From assembly GCA_945869725.1 (NCBI GenBank), contig CAMBPO010000001.1, positions 62,001-126,000 on the forward strand: a stretch of DNA of 64,000 nt, given 5' to 3'. The notes below the pieces were generated by a model. The model saw only the letters and a list, made by a program, of their open reading frames with translations, was not told the origin of the DNA and searched no databases. Both the position numbers and the translations under genes were made by a program. Below are positions 49,796 to 57,724 of this stretch, one piece after another. The DNA comes from Klebsiella pneumoniae. GTDB lineage: Bacteria > Pseudomonadota > Gammaproteobacteria > Pseudomonadales > Pseudohongiellaceae. How positions within the stretch are numbered: position 1 is the stretch's first letter; the number at the start of each line of letters is the position of its first letter.

Positions 49796-50520
49796 TGGAT
49801 ACTCTTCACGCGCATCATCTGGCAAAAAGCTACAAGGGCCGGCAGGTTGTCAGAGACGTCTCCCTGACCGTCAACAGTGGGCAGATAGTTGGACTGCTGG
49901 GCCCTAACGGCGCCGGCAAAACCACCTGCTTTTATATGATTGTCGGGCTGGTCAACGCGGAAGGCGGTCAAATTCTGGTTAATGACATCGATATGACCCA
50001 CTTGCCCATCTATGCGCGCGCGAGGCTGGGAATCGGCTACCTACCTCAGGACTCATCAATCTTCCGCAATCTCAGTGTTGAAGATAACATTATGGCGATA
50101 CTGCAGACTCGCAAAGATCTGGATCGCACTCAACGCAAACAGAAAATGGAAAGTCTGCTGACAGAGTTCCACATAAACCATATCCGCAGCAATAAAGGTA
50201 TGAGCCTGTCAGGAGGCGAACGCAGACGCACAGAGATTGCGCGCGCCCTCGCCAATGATCCGCATTTTATTCTGCTGGACGAACCCTTTGCGGGCGTAGA
50301 TCCAATCTCGGTCAGCGATATCAAATCCATCATCGAACATCTCAGCGCGCGGGGCATTGGCGTGCTGCTGACTGACCACAACGTTCGTGAAACACTGGAT
50401 ATCTGCGAGAAGGCCTATATCGTCAGTGAAGGCGGCATCATCGCCGAAGGCACATCTGAGCAAATACTCGCCAACCAGAAAGTACGTGAAGTTTACCTGG
50501 GTAAAAACTTCCATATCTAG
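49792..50520 (+). CDS. lptB: LPS export ABC transporter ATPase LptB
   Basis: ATPase of the LptB2FG transporter that extracts LPS from the inner membrane. The protein has 242 residues. It shows Walker [21 protein letters not shown]-loop [18 protein letters not shown], signature [18 protein letters not shown], Walker [17 protein letters not shown] and switch His in [14 protein letters not shown]. LptF and LptG are not in the window, as is usual. It overlaps lptA by 4 bp. Confidence 0.98.
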   Translation: MMDTLHAHHLAKSYKGRQVVRDVSLTVNSGQIVGLLGPNGAGKTTCFYMIVGLVNAEGGQILVNDIDMTHLPIYARARLGIGYLPQDSSIFRNLSVEDNIMAILQTRKDLDRTQRKQKMESLLTEFHINHIRSNKGMSLSGGERRRTEIARALANDPHFILLDEPFAGVDPISVSDIKSIIEHLSARGIGVLLTDHNVRETLDICEKAYIVSEGGIIAEGTSEQILANQKVREVYLGKNFHI

Positions 50521-50645
50521 ACGAATTCTGCCTGATTTTTTGGTGTTGCAAAAAATTATGAAGATCGGCATGATGATTGCTAGCAGTTCGCCAGCCCATA
50601 CTTGGCTCAACAAAGAATTCTCGACAACATGATCGATAGTCCGCT

Positions 50646-52205
50646 ATGAAAATCTCGCTACAGCTAAAGCTGGGTCAGCAACTGACCATGACGCCACAGC
50701 TGCAGCAGGCAATCCGGCTACTGCAGCTGTCTACACTGGATCTGCAACAAGAGATCCACCAGGCACTTGAGTCCAATCCGATGCTGGAAGTGGACGAGAG
50801 TTTTGAAAGTGGCAGCAGTGCGGATGCTGATTTCGACAGTGAAGGCGGTGAGTTTTTCGAGAAACCCGTCAGCACCTCCCAGGAAACGGATCAGCCCGAC
50901 TACGAGCAGGCTCAGGAACTTTACCGGGAACTGCCTTCTACGGATAATTCCTATGAAAGCTCAGAGGACAGCGCAAGCTGGGACGAAAGCATCCCTGATC
51001 AGCTACCTGTGGACACCAACTGGGATGACGTTTACCAGAATTCTTACTCTACAGGCAGCCCATCACAAGATTCAGACAGCGATTTTGAATCGCGTGACTC
51101 GGCATCCGAAACACTTCAGGATCACCTCAACTGGCAGCTGAATCTGACCAACATGTCCGATACCGATCGCCTGATTGCGATGTCGATTATTGATGCTGTG
51201 GATGCTGACGGCCGACTGTCTGCAAGTCTGGAATCCATTGTTGAAGGCCTTCAGGAACATCTGGATATTGATGAAGATGAGGTGGTTGCGGTACTTCACA
51301 GGATCCAGCAATTTGATCCGGTTGGAGTCGCTTATCGGGATCTGTCCGAGTGCCTGATGATTCAACTGAATCAAATTCCGCCAGAGTTATGCTCCAGCGC
51401 CATTAAAAATGCTCGCATACTGGTAAAGGACTATCTTAACCTGCTGGGTAACCGTGACTACGCGCAGATTATCCGCCTGGCGCGTATCAAAGAGCATGAC
51501 CTGCGTGACGCTATCAGCATCATCGAAAAACTCAACCCAAGGCCTGGTGCTGATATCGCGCCGACCTCCACGACCTACATCGTCCCGGATGTTTTTGTCA
51601 TGAAAGATCAGCGTAACGGGCGCTGGCGGGTAGAATTGAATCCCGACATTGCGCCGCGGCTGCGCATAAACCCAGATTATGCTGCACTTGTAAAACGCTC
51701 CGAGAACAGCACTGACAATAACTATCTCAGGGATAATCTGCAGGAAGCGCGCTGGTTTCTGAAGAGCTTGCAAAGCCGAAATGAAACTTTGCTGAAAGTA
51801 GCAAGTCGCATTGTTGAGCATCAGCAAGGTTTTCTGGAGTACGGCGATGAGTCCATGAAACCCCTTGTGCTGCATGATATTGCCGAAGCCGTTGAAATGC
51901 ATGAATCAACGATTTCGCGGGTGACAACACAAAAGTACATGCACACACCGCGTGGAATCTTTGAACTGAAGTATTTTTTCTCAAGCCATGTCAGTACCAG
52001 TGCCGGTGGTGAATGCTCATCAACGGCGATCAGGGCGTTAATCAAAAAGCTGGTGACTGCAGAAAACACCAAAAAACCCCTCAGTGACAGCCGTATTGCT
52101 GAGTTACTGGATGAACAAGGGATCAACGTTGCGCGCCGTACCATAGCAAAATATCGCGAATCGCTTAATATTCCTCCATCCAACGAACGGAAACGACTGG
52201 TCTGA
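50646..52205 (+). CDS. rpoN: RNA polymerase sigma-54 factor RpoN
   Basis: Alternative sigma factor for -24/-12 promoters that need enhancer-binding ATPases. The protein has 519 residues. Region I begins [20 protein letters not shown] and continues with a Gln/Leu-rich helix. An acidic Ser/Asp-rich region II runs about 55-150. The core-binding region starts with [19 protein letters not shown], and the C-terminal RpoN box is [10 protein letters not shown]. Together with ptsN, rapZ and npr it forms the nitrogen-PTS cluster. It lies 125 bp after lptB. Confidence 0.97.
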   Translation: MKISLQLKLGQQLTMTPQLQQAIRLLQLSTLDLQQEIHQALESNPMLEVDESFESGSSADADFDSEGGEFFEKPVSTSQETDQPDYEQAQELYRELPSTDNSYESSEDSASWDESIPDQLPVDTNWDDVYQNSYSTGSPSQDSDSDFESRDSASETLQDHLNWQLNLTNMSDTDRLIAMSIIDAVDADGRLSASLESIVEGLQEHLDIDEDEVVAVLHRIQQFDPVGVAYRDLSECLMIQLNQIPPELCSSAIKNARILVKDYLNLLGNRDYAQIIRLARIKEHDLRDAISIIEKLNPRPGADIAPTSTTYIVPDVFVMKDQRNGRWRVELNPDIAPRLRINPDYAALVKRSENSTDNNYLRDNLQEARWFLKSLQSRNETLLKVASRIVEHQQGFLEYGDESMKPLVLHDIAEAVEMHESTISRVTTQKYMHTPRGIFELKYFFSSHVSTSAGGECSSTAIRALIKKLVTAENTKKPLSDSRIAELLDEQGINVARRTIAKYRESLNIPPSNERKRLV

Positions 52206-52276
52206 CAGGCCTGGCTTGATTGCCAGCGTCAGCCTCAGGTCCTAGAATAACCAGCACTACAAGACGGGATAACCCC

Positions 52277-52744
52277 ATGCAACTTAGCAGCATTCTCGCG
52301 CCGGAACGGACACTGTGTAATCTGCCGGGCGTCAGCAAAAAGCGGTTTCTGACGACTGTCAGCGAACATATTTCCAAAACCACACCCGGCATGAGTGCTG
52401 ATGCCATCTATACTGCGCTACTGGCCAGGGAGCAACTGGGCAGCACAGGAATTGGAAACGGCATAGGCATTCCGCACTGCAGAGTTGCCGAATGCCACCA
52501 GACAACCGGAGCGCTGATCACTTTAAACGAGGGTATCGATTTTGATGCCATCGATTCTCAACAAGTGGATTTGCTGTTTGTATTGATTGTGCCGGCTGAA
52601 GAAACGACAGAACATCTTAAGGTACTTGGCGCCCTGGCCAGACTCTTCCATCAGGAAGCTTTTTGCCAGGCACTGCGTGCCTGCAAGAGTGACGATGAAC
52701 TTTATCGCACGGCCATTTACTTTGATAAAAAAGTTAACAACTGA
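52277..52744 (+). CDS. ptsN: PTS IIA-like nitrogen regulatory protein PtsN
   Basis: EIIA-Ntr protein that takes phosphate from NPr and regulates potassium uptake and nitrogen-related functions. The protein has 155 residues from the ATG at 52277. It shows MQLSSILAPERTLCNLPGVSKKR, LLAREQLGSTGIGNGIGIPHCRVAEC with the phosphorylatable His, and VDLLFVLIVPAEETTEHLKVLGALARLF. The gap to rpoN is only 71 bp; hpf, normally here, is missing. Confidence 0.96.
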   Translation: MQLSSILAPERTLCNLPGVSKKRFLTTVSEHISKTTPGMSADAIYTALLAREQLGSTGIGNGIGIPHCRVAECHQTTGALITLNEGIDFDAIDSQQVDLLFVLIVPAEETTEHLKVLGALARLFHQEAFCQALRACKSDDELYRTAIYFDKKVNN

Positions 52745-52759
52745 GACGGATGATACCTG

Positions 52760-53638
52760 GTGAGACTCCTAATAATCAGTGGCCGCTCCGGCTCGGGCAA
52801 AAGTACCGCACTGAACATGCTTGAAGACCATGGTTATTATTGCATCGACAATCTTCCGGCCAGTCTCTTGCCTGCGTTTGTGGCACGCATCTCTCGTGAA
52901 GAACCAGCACTGCCCAGAGTGGCTGTAAGTATTGACGCGCGCAATTTGCCGGACGACCTCAAAAAAGTGCCCAGCATTATTGCGTACCTTCAGGACTCCT
53001 CTTTGCACACAGAAATCATTTTTCTGGATGCCAGCGGCCCGACATTGATCAAACGCTTCAGTGAAAGCCGCCGCAAACATCCGCTCACCACCGAGAATAT
53101 CGGTCTGCGCGAAGCGATCAATCGAGAGCGCGAGCTTCTGGAGCCCATCGCCGCGCTGGCCGGGTTATCGATAGATACCAGCGCCTTGTCCGTGCACCAG
53201 TTGCGAGAGATTGTGCGCAGTCGCGTGGTGGAAAAGAAAGACTCCTCCCTCGCGCTGATGTTTGAGTCATTTGGCTTCAAAAATGGCGTGCCGGTTGATG
53301 CGGACTTTGTTTTTGATGCACGCTGCCTACCCAACCCTTACTGGGATGACAATCTTAAGTCGCTGACCGGCCTTGATCAGGCTGTTATCGATTTTTTGGT
53401 AACACAAGACGACGCCACGGCAATGCAAACTGATATTGCTGATTTTCTCGCCAAGTGGTTGCCACGGTTCGAAGCCAGCAACCGCAGTTACATGACCGTT
53501 GCTATTGGTTGCACGGGCGGGCAGCACCGCTCTGTTTTCCTTTGTGAGCAACTAAAGCAGCTTTTCTCAGGGCAAATCTCCAATGTTCAGGTGTTACATC
53601 GTGAACTGAGCCGGCCAGAGGCACTTAAAAAATCGTGA
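52760..53638 (+). CDS. rapZ: RNase adapter protein RapZ
   Basis: Nucleotide-binding adaptor which, in E. coli, presents the sRNA GlmZ to RNase E and so controls glucosamine-6-phosphate synthesis. The protein has 292 residues from a GTG at 52760. It shows Walker A LIISGRSGSGKSTALNMLEDHG, YYCIDNLPASLLPAF, Walker B-like EIIFLDASGPTLIKRFSESRRKHPL and the C-terminal signature TVAIGCTGGQHRSVFLCEQL. It overlaps npr by 4 bp. Confidence 0.97.
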   Translation: MRLLIISGRSGSGKSTALNMLEDHGYYCIDNLPASLLPAFVARISREEPALPRVAVSIDARNLPDDLKKVPSIIAYLQDSSLHTEIIFLDASGPTLIKRFSESRRKHPLTTENIGLREAINRERELLEPIAALAGLSIDTSALSVHQLREIVRSRVVEKKDSSLALMFESFGFKNGVPVDADFVFDARCLPNPYWDDNLKSLTGLDQAVIDFLVTQDDATAMQTDIADFLAKWLPRFEASNRSYMTVAIGCTGGQHRSVFLCEQLKQLFSGQISNVQVLHRELSRPEALKKS

Positions 53639-53901
53639 TCGAATCCAGTATTACCATCTGCAACAAAGCAGGACTCCACGCGCGAGCGGCCTCAAAGCTA
53701 GTGGGCGTAGCCGCACAATTCCAGAGCTCTGTAAAAATTGGCAATGAAAAGCTGGTGGATGGCCGTAGCATTCTGTCTTTGATGATGCTGGCAGCAGGCA
53801 ACGGCACCACACTGAGGATTGTTGTTGACGGTGAGGACGAACAATATGCTCTGGACGCTATCCAGTTTCTGGTAAAAAACCGATTTGACGAAGGCGAGTA
53901 A
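53635..53901 (+). CDS. ptsO: HPr-like phosphocarrier NPr
   Basis: Phosphocarrier of the nitrogen PTS, passing phosphate from PtsP to PtsN. The protein has 88 residues from a GTG at 53635. It shows the active-site segment NKAGLHARAASKLVGVA with His16, a second site region VDGRSILSLMMLAAGNGTTL with the regulatory-type Ser, and the C-terminal helix. It is also called npr in E. coli. It overlaps rapZ by 4 bp and lies 15 bp before darP. Confidence 0.96.
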   Translation: MIESSITICNKAGLHARAASKLVGVAAQFQSSVKIGNEKLVDGRSILSLMMLAAGNGTTLRIVVDGEDEQYALDAIQFLVKNRFDEGE

Positions 53902-53916
53902 ATCTCGACAACTGCT

Positions 53917-54477
53917 ATGAAAAACCCTACCGATGCACTTTATGAAGAAGCAGAACCTTCTTCTGGCGAGGACATCAGCAAGACCCGACGTAAAAAGAAC
54001 AGCACTGAACTGCAGAAAATGGGTGAGGAACTGCTGAGTCTGAACAAAAAGCAACTGGAACAGATTGAAGTCTCAGAACCGCTACTGGCGGCGCTGCGCG
54101 AGTACCAGCGAATTCCGCCAAGACATGAAGCCCGTCGTCGACAGCTCCAGTATATTGGCAAACTCATGCGCGCAAGTGACCATGAACTGATTCGCGCGGC
54201 ACTCGAGAAACTGCATACTCCAGATCGACAACAGGTACGCCGCAGCCAGGAAATTGAACGCTGGGGCGAGCAACTTAGCCAAGGCGACACCAACGATATT
54301 GAAGCCTTTGTTGATGCCTTTCCGCTCGCTGAGCGCCAGGAACTCAGACAACTACTGCGCCGCTTCCAGCAACTGTCGGTTAAGGAATCCACAAGCGATG
54401 AGTTTTCCGCCGATAATGAACAGGCCAGAGCCGCTCGCAGGCGTATCTTCGATTATGTGAAGAGCTGCATGCCTTAG
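53917..54477 (+). CDS. darP: Ribosome biogenesis factor DarP (YjgA)
   Basis: Small all-helical protein that joins late 50S assembly in E. coli. The protein has 186 residues. It shows the family core KNSTELQKMGEELLSLNKKQLEQI, PLLAALREYQRIPPRHEARRRQLQYIGKLMR and LRQLLRRFQQ, with a C-terminal RRRIFDYVKSCM. It is highly charged, as usual for the family. It ends the rpoN-ptsN-rapZ-npr run and faces the LysR gene. Confidence 0.93.
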   Translation: MKNPTDALYEEAEPSSGEDISKTRRKKNSTELQKMGEELLSLNKKQLEQIEVSEPLLAALREYQRIPPRHEARRRQLQYIGKLMRASDHELIRAALEKLHTPDRQQVRRSQEIERWGEQLSQGDTNDIEAFVDAFPLAERQELRQLLRRFQQLSVKESTSDEFSADNEQARAARRRIFDYVKSCMP

Positions 54478-54521
54478 CCATCGTTACCTGACTTGCAATT
54501 ACCCGGCAACGGTTACGCTGA

Positions 54522-55460
54522 TCACTGCCGGAACAGGGTCAGCAGACTCTCTCGCAGCCAACGGTGGGATGGATCGCTGTCAGACTGACGATGCCAGTAC
54601 AAATGCAGATCCAGTGGCGGGACTTCAAAAGGCAATGGCCGCAGGCTCAGGGAATATTGTGAGGCGAGAAATCTGGGCACCGTCAGCACCAGATCTGTTC
54701 CACTGACTACCTCAGCCGCAACGCGGTAATGCTGTACTCTCAGCTGTATTCGACGCTCACCCTGCACTTTCAATAAAGACATGTCGACCTGCCCCAAGCC
54801 TTTACGACGGCTGGAAACATGAATATGTCTCATCGCCAGATAAGAATCCAGCGTCAGAGGTTCACTCGCCAAGGGATGATCCGGGCGCATGGCACAGACA
54901 TAATCGTCACGTATCAATGACTGGTGCGACACCTGTGTATCCTCGATCAACGGCACATCGATGGCAAAATCCAGCTCCCCCCGAGACAAATGCCTGATCA
55001 GTTCATGGCGCTTTGTGTAGTAACTCTGTAACGCCAGGTGCGGAGCCTGTTGCTCAAAGTAAGGAAACAAACGCGGCAGAATAAGTGCCTCAGCAAGATC
55101 TGTCATGCTGAAATGGTAGGTGCGCTGCGCAGAGGCAGGACTGAATTCCTCACGCTCAAGCACGCTGGCATTTAACATTCCCAACGCTGCGGAAATATTC
55201 TGCGCGATACCGTCTGCAATGGGTGTTGGCAACATGCCTTTTGAGGTCCTGACAAACAACTCATCATTAAACATGCGTCGCAGTCTGCTCAATGCGTTAC
55301 TGACCGCAGGCTGCGTAATCGCCAGCGACTTGGCAGCCTGGGTAAGATTGCGCTCCGTGTAGATGGTATCGAAGACCAGAAACAGATTAAGATCCAGTTT
55401 TTTCAGAAAAGTCGCCTCGCCATGTTTTTCAGTTGTATTCGTATCATGAATGAAAATCAA
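54522..55460 (-). CDS. LysR-family transcriptional regulator
   Basis: Predicted DNA-binding regulator with an N-terminal winged helix (LDLNLFLVFDTIYTERNLTQAAKSLAITQPAVSNALSRLRRMF, about 22-65) and a C-terminal ligand-binding domain. The layout resembles the NodD/LinR-type LysR group. Up to 312 residues; the open frame has no in-frame ATG before the helix-turn-helix and begins with a TTG at 55460. A CTG near 55406 behind GAGGCG is another possible start. It is divergent from the histidine-phosphatase gene with 89 bp between, which is a likely target. Ligand unknown. Confidence 0.88.
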   Translation of the reverse strand: MIFIHDTNTTEKHGEATFLKKLDLNLFLVFDTIYTERNLTQAAKSLAITQPAVSNALSRLRRMFNDELFVRTSKGMLPTPIADGIAQNISAALGMLNASVLEREEFSPASAQRTYHFSMTDLAEALILPRLFPYFEQQAPHLALQSYYTKRHELIRHLSRGELDFAIDVPLIEDTQVSHQSLIRDDYVCAMRPDHPLASEPLTLDSYLAMRHIHVSSRRKGLGQVDMSLLKVQGERRIQLRVQHYRVAAEVVSGTDLVLTVPRFLASQYSLSLRPLPFEVPPLDLHLYWHRQSDSDPSHRWLRESLLTLFRQ

Positions 55461-55549
55461 AACCTAACATAAGGCTAATCGATAACACCGGTCTCATCAG
55501 GGCGGTTAGTGGTCGCAAAAAGTCGGCGAGTGTCAAAGGATTTTAGTTA

Positions 55550-56263
55550 ATGAGTCAGTTGTTTTTGGTCAGACACGGACAAGCTTCATTCGGGGCTGCA
55601 AATTACGACCAGCTCTCTGCGCTGGGATACCAGCAGTCTGCATGGTTGGGTGAACATTTTGCTGAGCTGGACATTCAGTTCAGCCGCGTAGTGACCGGCT
55701 CGTTGGCAAGACAGCAGCAGACGGCTGCCAGTATTCTGCAGGCCAGCGGTCAATCACTGCCTGTTGCGACAGACGCAGGATTTAATGAGTTTGATTTTCA
55801 TACCTTGGTCAGAGTGTATTGTCACAGCTGCGGCATCGACATACCGGATACACGTGATGGGGGCCGGGTGTTCTTCCAGATGCTGCGAAAAGCCATACAC
55901 GCCTGGTCGCAGGACGAGCTCTATGTGCGCAGCGTTGAGCTGACCGCCGCAAAACCGGAAGAACAGCCCGCACTGGAGAACTGGTCTGAATTTCACCAGC
56001 GGGTCTCCAGTGCCATGCAGGCATTGTGTGCTCATGAGGTGGAGCATAACGTGCTGGTGGTCAGCTCCGGCGGTGCGATGGCCATGGCCCTCAGCCAGAT
56101 TCTTGATTGCAGTGTAGAAACACTGATCAACCTCAATATGCAGACGCGCAACACCGGCATTCATCACCTGTTCTTTAATCAGCGCGGTTTCCAGTTGGCG
56201 GCCTTTAACAGCCAGCCGCACCTGCAAAAGAAAGGCCGTTTGCACGCGCTGACCTACACCTGA
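55550..56263 (+). CDS. Histidine phosphatase family protein
   Basis: Member of the phosphoglycerate-mutase-like superfamily, 237 residues. The first catalytic motif LVRHGQASFG is intact with His9, and VVTGSLARQQQTAASIL supplies the second Arg region. The usual second His motif, near VSHGG, reads VVSSGGAMAMAL, so the second catalytic His seems replaced by Ser. Substrate unknown; activity may be altered. It lies 32 bp before an APH-fold kinase gene on the same strand, so a phosphatase-kinase pair is plausible. Confidence 0.85.
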   Translation: MSQLFLVRHGQASFGAANYDQLSALGYQQSAWLGEHFAELDIQFSRVVTGSLARQQQTAASILQASGQSLPVATDAGFNEFDFHTLVRVYCHSCGIDIPDTRDGGRVFFQMLRKAIHAWSQDELYVRSVELTAAKPEEQPALENWSEFHQRVSSAMQALCAHEVEHNVLVVSSGGAMAMALSQILDCSVETLINLNMQTRNTGIHHLFFNQRGFQLAAFNSQPHLQKKGRLHALTYT

Positions 56264-56295
56264 CACAACAAGGAAAGCAAAAGGACTTTACGCGC

Positions 56296-57318
56296 ATGAA
56301 CACAGACGCCGATCAAACAATGTTAAAGGCACTCACGCAGTGGATCGCTGACCATGCGCCACAACTGGGTAACGCAATCAGCATGCGCAAATTCGCGGCC
56401 GGCCAGTCCAACCCCAGTTTTCTGCTGGAGTGCAGCCACAGGTCAGTAGTGCTGCGCCGGAAACCGGCCGGCGAACTGCTGGCATCAGCACACGCTGTTG
56501 ACAGGGAATACCGGCTGATCAAAGCACTGAAAGACAGCGCCGTGCCGGTGCCCGAGGCCATTGCGTTATGCGCCGACGACTCGGTAATTGGCAGTATGTT
56601 TTATCTGATGAGCTATGAGCCAGGAGATATCTTCTGGGACCCTGCATTGCCAGAAACAGTCCACAATTGTCGGGCTGATTATTACTTTGCCCTGGTCGGT
56701 ACCTTGGCACAATTACACAAGGTAGACTACAAGGCACTCGGGTTATCAGACTTCGGCAAACCAGGCAATTATTACGCACGCCAATTGTCGCGCTGGAGCG
56801 CTCAGTACCAGGCCTCATCAACAGACGTCATTCCTGAAATGAATGAGTTGATTCAGTGGCTGGATGACAATTTGCCCGAAGATGATGGCGAAAGTTGCAT
56901 CATCCATGGTGACTACCGGCTTGATAACGTCATTTTTAACAGCGGAAAGTCTGAAATTCGCGCAGTTCTCGACTGGGAGTTGGCTACGCTGGGCCATCCG
57001 ATGGCTGATCTTGCCTACTATCTGATGGCCTTACGTTTGCCTCGGCACGGTGAAATCAAGGGCCTGCGTGACGACGATATCAAGGCACTGGGTATTCCTG
57101 CTGAATCAGCACTGATCGCCCACTACTGCGAGGTGCGTGGCGTAACCGCCCCCGGAAACTGGTCATTTTATCTGGCATTCAGTTTTTTCAGACTGGCCGC
57201 CATTCTGCAAGGTGTTTACAAACGCGGACTTGATGGCAACGCTTCGAATGAGCGAGCAACCCGAATGGGCAGACTGGTGCAGCCACTGGCAGAAATGGGG
57301 AGGGCTTTGACCGTCTGA
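56296..57318 (+). CDS. Aminoglycoside-phosphotransferase-fold (ACAD10/11-like) kinase
   Basis: Protein of 340 residues with the APH kinase fold. It shows the nucleotide loop FAAGQSNPSFLLECSHRSVVLRRKPAG, the catalytic loop IIHGDYRLDNVIFN with Asp and Asn, and the metal-binding DWELATLGHPMADLAYYL. This subgroup resembles the kinase part of ACAD10/11, which phosphorylates 4-hydroxyacyl-CoA, and is often found beside acyl-CoA genes; no acyl-CoA dehydrogenase is adjacent here. It is not expected to be a resistance gene. It follows the phosphatase-like gene by 32 bp. Confidence 0.85.
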   Translation: MNTDADQTMLKALTQWIADHAPQLGNAISMRKFAAGQSNPSFLLECSHRSVVLRRKPAGELLASAHAVDREYRLIKALKDSAVPVPEAIALCADDSVIGSMFYLMSYEPGDIFWDPALPETVHNCRADYYFALVGTLAQLHKVDYKALGLSDFGKPGNYYARQLSRWSAQYQASSTDVIPEMNELIQWLDDNLPEDDGESCIIHGDYRLDNVIFNSGKSEIRAVLDWELATLGHPMADLAYYLMALRLPRHGEIKGLRDDDIKALGIPAESALIAHYCEVRGVTAPGNWSFYLAFSFFRLAAILQGVYKRGLDGNASNERATRMGRLVQPLAEMGRALTV

Positions 57319-57409
57319 AAGCGACCGGTATGCAAGCTAGGCACTCACATTTTTTAGTGCTACTATCCTTTACATGTCAGAAAACCATAATAAAAACCGA
57401 GGGTAACGA

Positions 57410-57724
57410 ATGCGCGACGAACACGCCCGAGCCTACTGGAAAGCAAACGTCCGAATTCTGACGACCTTGCTCAGCATCTGGTTCTTTGTTTCTTTTGTTT
57501 GCGGCATTTTATTAGCCGACTTCCTTGATAACTTTCGCTTCGCCGGGTTCAAACTCGGGTTCTGGATTGCACAGCAAGGCTCCATTTACGTGTTTATGGT
57601 GCTGATCATTGTCTACGTGTTCTGGATGGATAAACTTGATTCGCGTTACCAGGCCAACACCAAAGCCGCCAATCTGAAAGCAGCCGATAGCCAATCCGCA
57701 TCTGCTGAGGACTCGCAGTCATGA
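57410..57724 (+). CDS. DUF4212 small subunit of a sodium:solute symporter
   Basis: Protein of 104 residues with two membrane segments at about 21-40 (TLLSIWFFVSFVCGILLAD) and 52-74 (GFWIAQQGSIYVFMVLIIVYVFW). The N-terminal ARAYWKANVRILTTLLSIWF and the LGFWIAQQGSIYVFMVLI core are the DUF4212 pattern. These proteins always precede a large SSS-type transporter subunit. The stop overlaps the start of the transporter by 4 bp. The C-terminus is a short soluble Ala/Ser-rich tail. Confidence 0.9.
   Translation: MRDEHARAYWKANVRILTTLLSIWFFVSFVCGILLADFLDNFRFAGFKLGFWIAQQGSIYVFMVLIIVYVFWMDKLDSRYQANTKAANLKAADSQSASAEDSQS

Noticed and set aside
56296-57318. Aminoglycoside resistance gene
   Set aside because: The fold matches, but the sequence is of the ACAD10/11-like metabolic kinase type and the context is chromosomal core.
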